Source: Bombyx mori
Lineage: Eukaryota > Arthropoda > Insecta > Lepidoptera > Bombycidae
Length of the DNA stretch: 64,000 nt
Reading direction: 5' to 3'
Assembly (NCBI RefSeq): GCF_030269925.1
Contig: NC_085130.1
Location: 6,584,501 to 6,648,500 of the forward strand
Every line of letters begins with the position of its first letter. Within the stretch, counting starts at the first letter, position 1. The translations under genes and the position numbers were made by a program. Below the pieces are notes generated by a model. It was not told the origin of the DNA. It did no database searches and saw only the letters and a list, made by a program, of their open reading frames with translations. Positions 33,822 to 42,800 of the stretch are shown here, piece by piece.

Positions 33822-36800
33822 CTGTGGACCAAAAAAAAACGATATGAGACCATTCCATTGTGTCCGAATACTTTGAGAAGGCGGCACGACATGAAAACCC
33901 TCTTGTCGTGGCCGCTGGAAATTACATACCCGATCCTTTAGACCGAATGGTAAATAGTCGACGTCGCCCAAAACAAGTCATTACGGATCCTCCCGATCCA
34001 TTAACGGTGCTTTTAGGTACCACAAGCACCGGTCACCATCCTCGTCGAACCCGTCGCTTGCGACGAAGGGCTCGACGAGCGAATTAACCCACAGACACAA
34101 TCCACTGAGTTTCTCGCCGTCTTTTTCCTTACATTAATTGTAAATACATTTTCTTATTTACATTTCTATTTGGTAGAAAAGTACTTCTCGGTGATATTGC
34201 GTCAGATATTAATCCTCATTCGCATAGTTTTTGAGTTTAATGAAATATAAAGTAGCATCGCTCTATACCAGAGGTTCCCAAACTTATTTTGTCTACTGCC
34301 CAATTTCAGAATAAATAATTTTTTAGCGCCCCCATTTTTTCACCTACTTCAAAACCACTATAGCGAGAACTCAACCGGTGTTTAAGAGTCCTCCTAGATT
34401 AAATTACAAATCGCCTCCCAAGCCTCTACACAACGCCCCCATTTTCTTTCTGAGTCTCTTGCCGCCCACCTTTAAGCCTGCAGCGCCCACAAGGGGGCGT
34501 TATCGCCCACTTTGGGAAAGGCTGCTCTATACGAATACACCACCAGTGTACTTAGTGCGAGTTTTTTAACGTTCTCGACAGCGTAAAAGTTAAGTCAAAT
34601 TTGTATGGAGTTGGAACGATAGCCTACGTTTGCCGCAAGGAGCGTTGTTCCAACTGCATACAAATTGCGTTAACTTTAACGCTATCGAGAACGTTAAAAA
34701 ACTCGCACTAAGCACACGGATCATCTTATTCGACGTATGACAACTGCGCTAATTTAAAAAATTGTTACAGATACAAATTCAACTCTAAGCAAGTTGAAAC
34801 TACTTAATAATAATATGTATCGCAGACGGGCCCCACAATGACCTCACGCTGTGCAAAAACACGTAACAATAAAAAAATATTAAACACGTCACACGTCAAA
34901 GAAACAATGGCGCGTAAAATACTCGACCTATACGCGCTCCGTGATTGGTTAAACTTTGAAATGTTTTTTTTTTGTTTTTTTTGTCAGCCAGCTTCGCATT
35001 CAGGAAGGAGGTTCTCAAATATATTTTTTTATCTCACTATATTTGCAGTGCATATGCCAAATTTGCCTATTTGTTTAAGCTACTAGCCGCCATCTCTATG
35101 TATCGACGTTATTCCGGCGGTACGGCCTGCTTGAAATGCAAAAAAATCGCTGTCTTTAGGAAGAAGAAGAAATTTTTTTTTATTGCTTAGATGGGTGGAC
35201 GAGCTCCCAGCCCATCTGGTGTTAAGTGGTCACTGGAGCCCATAGACATCTACAATGTAAATGCGCCACCCGCCTTGAGATAGAATTTCGAAGGTCTCAG
35301 TATAGTTACAACGGCTGCCCCGCCCTTCAAGCCGAAACGCATTACTGCTCACGGCAGAAATAGGCAGGGTGGTGGTACCTACCCGTGCAGACTCACAAGA
35401 GGTTCTACCACCAGTAAATCAGATCAGAATGTAGTATATGTATATGTAGCTGTAAATTAAGGTGATCTGGTCGCATAGTGAAGGGATCATCTTAGCTCAA
35501 TTCAATAATTTCCTATATTAATTTCGAGTATTGAAGATTCAACACGAGAATTCTAATGAAAACAGAATCGGCGCAGAACTATATGAAATTAAGCCAAAGC
35601 TACAATTGCATCGAACTACGGCTAAACTTAACATGTTCTAATTACTCGAATTTTTTTTACATCATGCCCGTCATTTAACTACGCTATGCTCAAAAAAAAA
35701 TTACAAAGATAACCTCCAAAATGTGTTAACAAAATATCCGATTTTTTTGTCACGACCGTACATCATTGCGAAGCAATAGCCATTGCTATTCTTCATTAAG
35801 GGTCATCGTCATCAATCAATGACTACAGGCCGAAGTGAGAGCGGCCCATGTGTGCACAAATTATTGTATATGCATTAAAAAAAATAATGACAAACATCCT
35901 TTTAAATGACCCGCAATTAAATTTATGACCATTCAAAAACGGTCACAGATTAGGCATGTGTTAGTACGCTTACAGATTTTTTCTAGTTCATAGTAATAAT
36001 GAAATCTGTGGTGTCTGATTTGTGAGCACAATTGACAACGATTAGCAATACAATAATAAAATAATAAAAATGAATCGTGTAATAAAAATGAAACCCGCAA
36101 AATTATAATTTGCGTAATTACTGGTGGTAGGACCTCTTGTGAGTCCGCGCGGGTAGGTACCACCACCCTGCCTATTTCTGCCGTGAAGCAGTAATGCGTT
36201 TCGGTTTGAAGGGTGGGGCAGCCGTTGTAACTAAACTTGAGACCTTAGAACTTATATCTCAAGGTGGGTGGCGTATTTACGTTGTGGATGTCTATGGGCT
36301 CCAGTAACCACTTAACATCAGGTGGGTTGTGAGATCGTCCACCCATCTAAGCAATAAAAAAAAAATAGGTACAATATGGTATAAGGTGGCAATATGGTGG
36401 CTTAAGAAATTACTCTGTATTAATTACTTTATTCTAATAATTTCTTCAAACGAGGCTTGTTGAGAGTATTAAGCGGTAGGCAGCGGCTTGGCTCTGCTCC
36501 TAGCATTGCTGAAGTCAATGGGCGACGGTAACCACTCACCATCAGATGGGCCGTATTCTCGTCTGCCTACAAAGGCAATAAAAATAAAAATAAAATTATT
36601 AAAATTTAAAAGACATTTTTTGTTTTTAATTTAGTATCTCTTCGTAGCGAGCGGGGTTAATGGGATTTTGAGTTAAGATCTACAGATTTCCAGAATTACT
36701 GAAGATATGCCAAAAAAATTTTTTTTTTCTAGTTTAAAGTAGTTTTTTTTTTATCTTGTGTAATTGTGTTAGTCTAGTATGGTAATTTTAAGTTAATCGT

Positions 36801-39800
36801 TTTTTTGATTTTATGAGTTTATTAATGTGACATTAATTGTCATCACAGGAAATTGTTGAATAAATAAGAATGCTGTTTAATAATGTTTAATAATGTTGTC
36901 CATCTCATTCACTGAGAAGAAACGATAATTTTCACTAAAATGTTCTCCATAAAATTCTCCCCAGAATATACTTTTTATTAAATACCCAAAAATTCTGAAA
37001 TTATACCCTAAAAATAATTACCTAAGTCTATCCAAGTCATGTATAATTTGAAATATTTTTATATAGGTACATACCTAAAATTAATGCTAGCAAAATTATT
37101 ATTATGGCAAACGAAGCGGACACTGTTAATGCCACCGACGATTGATTTTAATGTTTATGTCGGACTGAACGAATCCTTCACAAGCCGCCACTTGCTATTC
37201 GAGTCAAGGTCAAAAACGTTAGGCTTTTGTTTGTCAAACAATTTTGATAAAAAGCTCCATTGTTTACAGTCTGAAGTCGTAAGCGAGTGAGCTTTGGGCT
37301 TTGAAGCCGTTTCTCGTTTTTAATTAGTTTGTTACTTAGTGTTCACTACGGATCTTGTAAGCCATAGAAATAATTAAAAACGTGACCGCGATAAATGTAA
37401 ATTATTCGAAATGTCAAAAATAATATAATGACAAGAATAAACTCGAATTGAAACCGTAGTTTTAGTGTATAAAAAAAACGTCAGAGACAATATCGAAGGA
37501 TAAAAGGCGAGGTGGCTTGAGCGACATTTCGCGCCATTTTTTTATTTATTTTTTAAATTAAAAATCAATAATCTTAAACTTTAAATGGCTCTCCTGTAAA
37601 GTTGCAAAAATGGCGTTTAAGACGAATAATCTTACACTCCTCGATATAATGATAATAAAAAACGCGAGAAACCGAAAACCGTAAAAATCTATATATTAAT
37701 ACGTGAAGCAAAAACTTTGTATCCCTTTTTACGAAAATTGCGTGGACGGAGGAGTATGAAATTTTCCACACTTATAGAGAATATAGAGAAGAAGTGCACA
37801 ATGCTAATATTTTTTTTAAATAATGCATAAAAGATACATTAAATCAATAAAGAAAACATTACACTCACTACATACCATTTATTTGACGCACACACGCATG
37901 CATACTATTTATTGTGAAACTTTTGTTCTTGGCGTCTGTTGTCAAATTGAGAATAGATTAAATATTTTTTCCTTTGTTAATATTTTTTATAGTGTAGTCT
38001 TGGCGAAATTTGTGATTATAGAAGTATAAAATACAATCATAATAGTGTACAAACTTACAATTCCAATTAATTATAGTCGAATTTCGACTACTGCGGGACC
38101 TCTAGTACTTTTAATTGTGTGAACGACTCGTGAATAACGTAAAGAGTACTTAAGTAACAACAAGTTTTACTTACCTATGTATCGCATTTTATTTATTAAA
38201 CTGAAGGCTTTCATACATTGAAATACATTTTTACAGTTTCGCTTAGTGTGCCAATAGAATGCAGCCGACAAAGAGAATATTGCTTTGAACTGTTGAATTG
38301 TTCGGCTGAATGATTAATTTATTTATTTAGAAATAAACAGCATACAAAATTTAAGTGTTTATACATAAATATTTTTTTCCTACCTACGCCGATAGCCTTG
38401 AGAGGCTATTTCAGCGTAACCTTAACTAGTAGGCGAGCTCACGGGGCTCAAACCTGACGACGTTGCTTACACGAACCCCAGCAAGAGCCGTGCTTCGCAG
38501 AATCTACCACCGGATCGGAAACGCGACCCACTGAGAAGATCCGGTGAGAAACTCAGTGGGCTGGGTCTGTGGGTTAATTTACTCGTCGAGCTCTTCGTCG
38601 CCAGCGACGGGCTCGACGGGCACGATGACTGACTAATCAATAATGAATTATATTGTGAGAAAGGTTTTTTGCCATTATATATTAAATACAGCTCGGATGG
38701 TACGTTAAGTAACTTCACTTCCGCTAACTCGTAATTAAACAATCCATTGATTCTTAATCACTTTGCCGAACTTTTGTGTACCACAAAGATAATAACGGCC
38801 GTCTGGTGTAGTGGTAAGTGACATGGTCACTACACAAGGGGGTCGCGGGTTCGAATCCCGCCAAGGGAAGATATTTGTATGATAAATATAAATATCTTTT
38901 CCAGGGTTATGGATGTCTATTCAATATATGTATGTGTATAATAAAAATCTTACATTTATATCCGTTATCCGGTGCCTGTAACACAAGTTCTTTACGAACT
39001 TATCACGGGACCAGTTAACGTTGCGTGATTGTTAGTAAATACTTATTTATTTATTTAAAATTTATTTAAATTTGTGGTCACAATTTAATTGAAGAAAAAT
39101 GCCAACGATAAATGCTTAAGTAACTATACTTGAGACCTTAGAACTTATGTCTCAAGGTGGGCGGCGGCATTTACGCTGTAGATTAAATTATAATTTGCGT
39201 AATTACTGGTGGCAGGACCTCTTGTTAGTCCGCGCGAGTAGGTACCACCACTCTGCCTATTTCTGCCGTGAAGCAGTAATGCGTTTCGGTTTGAAGAGTG
39301 GAGCAGCCGTTGTTACTATACTTGAGACCTTGGAACTTATGTCTCAAGGTGGACGGCGACATTTACGCTGTAGATGTCTATGGGCTCCAGTGACACCAGG
39401 TGGGCTGTGGTGAACTCGTCCAACCTCCTAAGCAATAAAAAAAAAGTTCTAAAAGTGTGCCGCAAACTTTTAGATACATAATAATGTAAGTATTATTAAA
39501 TAAAATGCACAAACAAATTTGCTAACAGCTTCACAAAAAAAAAACTAATAATAAAAAAAATAAAAAAAAAATATTCAAAACATACACTGATTTTCATGTC
39601 GGCTCATACTTGTTATTACTAAGCCCAAAACAGATTTTTTTTAATGGCAGTAGCGATTTGCAACGCATTGCATAGTAGTTGTTTCATTTTTTCTCTCGTC
39701 AAAATGTGTTATAGGATCTTTTGAAGTGATTGATAACTTCTTATGGGAGGATAAACCGTCTTTGTTACGTAACGCGTTACGGCGCCAGTCTGTCTGTCGT

Positions 39801-42800
39801 CCCTTTCTCTCACGCATACAGCAGCGGTACTGAGAACGTATGTAACTCCTAAGCATTTATATATCCTTTTCTATTTATGTTACAATTTTCCTTACATTAT
39901 CATATTACCATTACATACCTTTAGTAACCTTTTTTTGGGTTACACAATTTCAATATTAAATAGTTCAACTAAGATTAGTTTAAATTATCATATTTTCTGT
40001 AGGGCGTCCAGAGAGACGCACAATTTTTTCTTTGTGTACCGTGTCAATTTTTAAATCGTTAAAATTAAAATGCCGCAATAAAAAAAAAGAAAAAGGCTGA
40101 AAAAGATTAATCAAAACTACACTTACGGTCTGTTAGGCTGTTGCGGAGTCCTGTCGCGCTGTCTACGATTCTTGAACCAGTTTGATACTTGCGTTAACGT
40201 CAGACCCGTCTTCTGAGCGAGGGCTCGTTTCTCGTCAGGCGTCGGGTACCTGGGTATTAATTAATCCAAGGCTACAATCAAATAGGTGTACAGTACCCGA
40301 CGATAAATATCGCACATCGACCGGGCGACCCTGTGTGACGTTTGGCAGTCGCTGTGCGCTCGGACTGTAGTTAGTGTTTCGTGCGAGCGAGATAGCGCTC
40401 TACGGAGCCGAAATTAGCCAATCGTCTCTTTCAAATAATCGACGTGCTTCGTAGATTTTACAATAGATAGATAAACACCCAGACAAAGAGTAAACAAAAC
40501 TGTTTATCATACGTATGTATGACTGGTGCGAGAATCGAACCCGCGACCCTCAGCGCAACAGTGAGAGCCGCTAACTATTGCACCACAGTGTCAGTTAATG
40601 TATATATTTATGTATTACTAGCTGACACGGCAGACTTCGTAGTGCCTCAATCGATAAATAAAATACCTAAACTTTTGTATAAAATAAACTTAAAACAAAC
40701 AAAAGGAATCCGTCCGACGAGGGGACACATCAAAGGGAAAACAAAATTATTTTTATTTATAATCCGAGCATTTTCATATTTACCTTCACCTTTTAAAGCT
40801 TCTCTGAACTTCCGCGAATAATTCAAGACCAAAATTAGCCAGATCGGTCCAGCGGTTCTTGAGTTTTAGCGAGACTAACGAACAACAATTAATTTTTATA
40901 TATCTTAATATATATAAATCTCGTGTCACAATGTTTGTCCTCAATGGACTCCTAAACCACTTAACCGATTATAATAAAATTCGCACACCATGTGCAGTTC
41001 GATCCAACTTGAGAGATAGGATAGTTTAAATCTCAAATTATAGTCGCAATTTTAATTTATTGCTAATTATTTGTCTGTTATTATTTGACAGTCACAATTA
41101 TCTGTTAACTCCAAATGATTCTAACAGATGTCGATACCTTTCGACTGGGTTGAGTAAGTAATCAATAGATGGCGCATATATGGCAAAACAACGTTTGCCG
41201 GGTCAGCTAGTACCTATATATGTAGATAGATCTTGTTACACTTGTTACACGGCTACACCGCCTATTGTCCCGCATCTCGAGCTTTAAGAAGAACTCACCG
41301 ATTCCTGTAATAACAGTCCTTCAGAGCGTTTCGGCTTTTCTCTTTGAAGCAATAGACGGTCTCTTCGCCATCCCATATGGTCTTGGGTAAAGGGTATTTC
41401 TTTCTTAACCTATATTTGTCAACGGCTCCTGAAAATAAATCGTAAGTTCCACTAATGAATTAACCCGACGTTTTACCATTAACTGCCGTAGAACATAAGA
41501 CATTCGAGGAAATATTTAATGGCAGTGATGGGCTTCGAACAGGATTCGGCTTGTCGGTCTACCCAGCAATGACGCGGAATACCGGCCGGTAACTCCCAGT
41601 GTGGTTCACTATAGGGATGCAGCTATTTCAATGCTGCACAAATTAAAGGGCATCATATCTATATATTAATACGTGAAGCAAAACCTTTGCACCCCTTTTA
41701 CGAAAATTGCGCGGACGGAAAAATGTGAAATTTTCCACACTTATAGACAATATAGAGAAGGAGTGTAGAATGCTAATATGTTTTGTAAATTATGTATTAA
41801 TAATACATTAAATCAATAAAAAAAACATTACACACACTACCATGTATTTGACATACACACACACATATAACTAGTCAGGTCATAAGTATTGTCACACAGT
41901 AAAAACTTTTCTTTTAGAATGCTGGCCACAAAAAAGATTATTGAATTCGAATTTCGAATTGTTCATGAAAATAAAAATGTATACTTTTAGAATTTTACTC
42001 ATGTTTAAATATGGAGTGGACGCTTAAAGAAGACCGTGTTGCAGTTATTGCGTTGCATCGTTGCGGTTACGCGCCAATTTAAATTTTTAACATACTGAAA
42101 AATTTGAATATAACCAAAAGATTCGTTTATCGTACCATCAAACGATACAATGAAGACTCTAGTGTAGATGACAGGTCAAGAAGTGGTCGCCCTCGGTCTG
42201 TTAGGACTCCAGCAGTGATAAAAGCTGTGAAGGCGTGAATTCAAAGAAATCCCAAACGTAAGCAGAAACTGTTGGCCCTTCAGATGGGCTTAAGCAGAAC
42301 CACGGTGAAAAGGGTGTTAAATGAAGACTTAGGGCTTCGGGCATATCGAAGAAAAACAGGACATCGTTTGAATGCTCGTCTAATAGACCTGAGACTGAAG
42401 AGATGCCGCGCTTTGTTGAAGCGGTACGCGGGAAAAAAATATCGGGAAATTCTTTTTTCGGATGAAAAATTTTTTACCGTAGAAGAGAGCTACAACAAAC
42501 AAAATGATAAGGTGTACGCACACAGTAGTGAAGAAGCGAGCAACCGTATTCCGCGTGTCCAACGAGGTCATTTTCCATCCTCGCTCATGGTATGGTTGGG
42601 AGTTTCTTATTGGGGCTTAACAGAGGTGCATTTTTGTGAGAAAGGTGTAAAAACGAATGCAGTTGTGTATCAAAATACAGTCCTGACGAACCTTGTGGAA
42701 CCTGTTTCTCATACCATGTTCAATAACAGGCACTGGGCATTCCAACAAGATTCGGCGCCAGCTCATAGAGCGAAGAGCACACAAGACTGGCTGGCGGCGC

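Noticed and set aside
33601..33971. Larger minus-strand ORF containing Six4 exon 5
   Set aside because: The upstream half is antisense LINE sequence; only the part after the CAG acceptor at 33822 fits Six4 in phase and composition.
38799..38870. tRNA gene
   Set aside because: A and B boxes are present, but the same sequence with the same 190 bp extension occurs four times, so it is a tRNA-derived SINE head.
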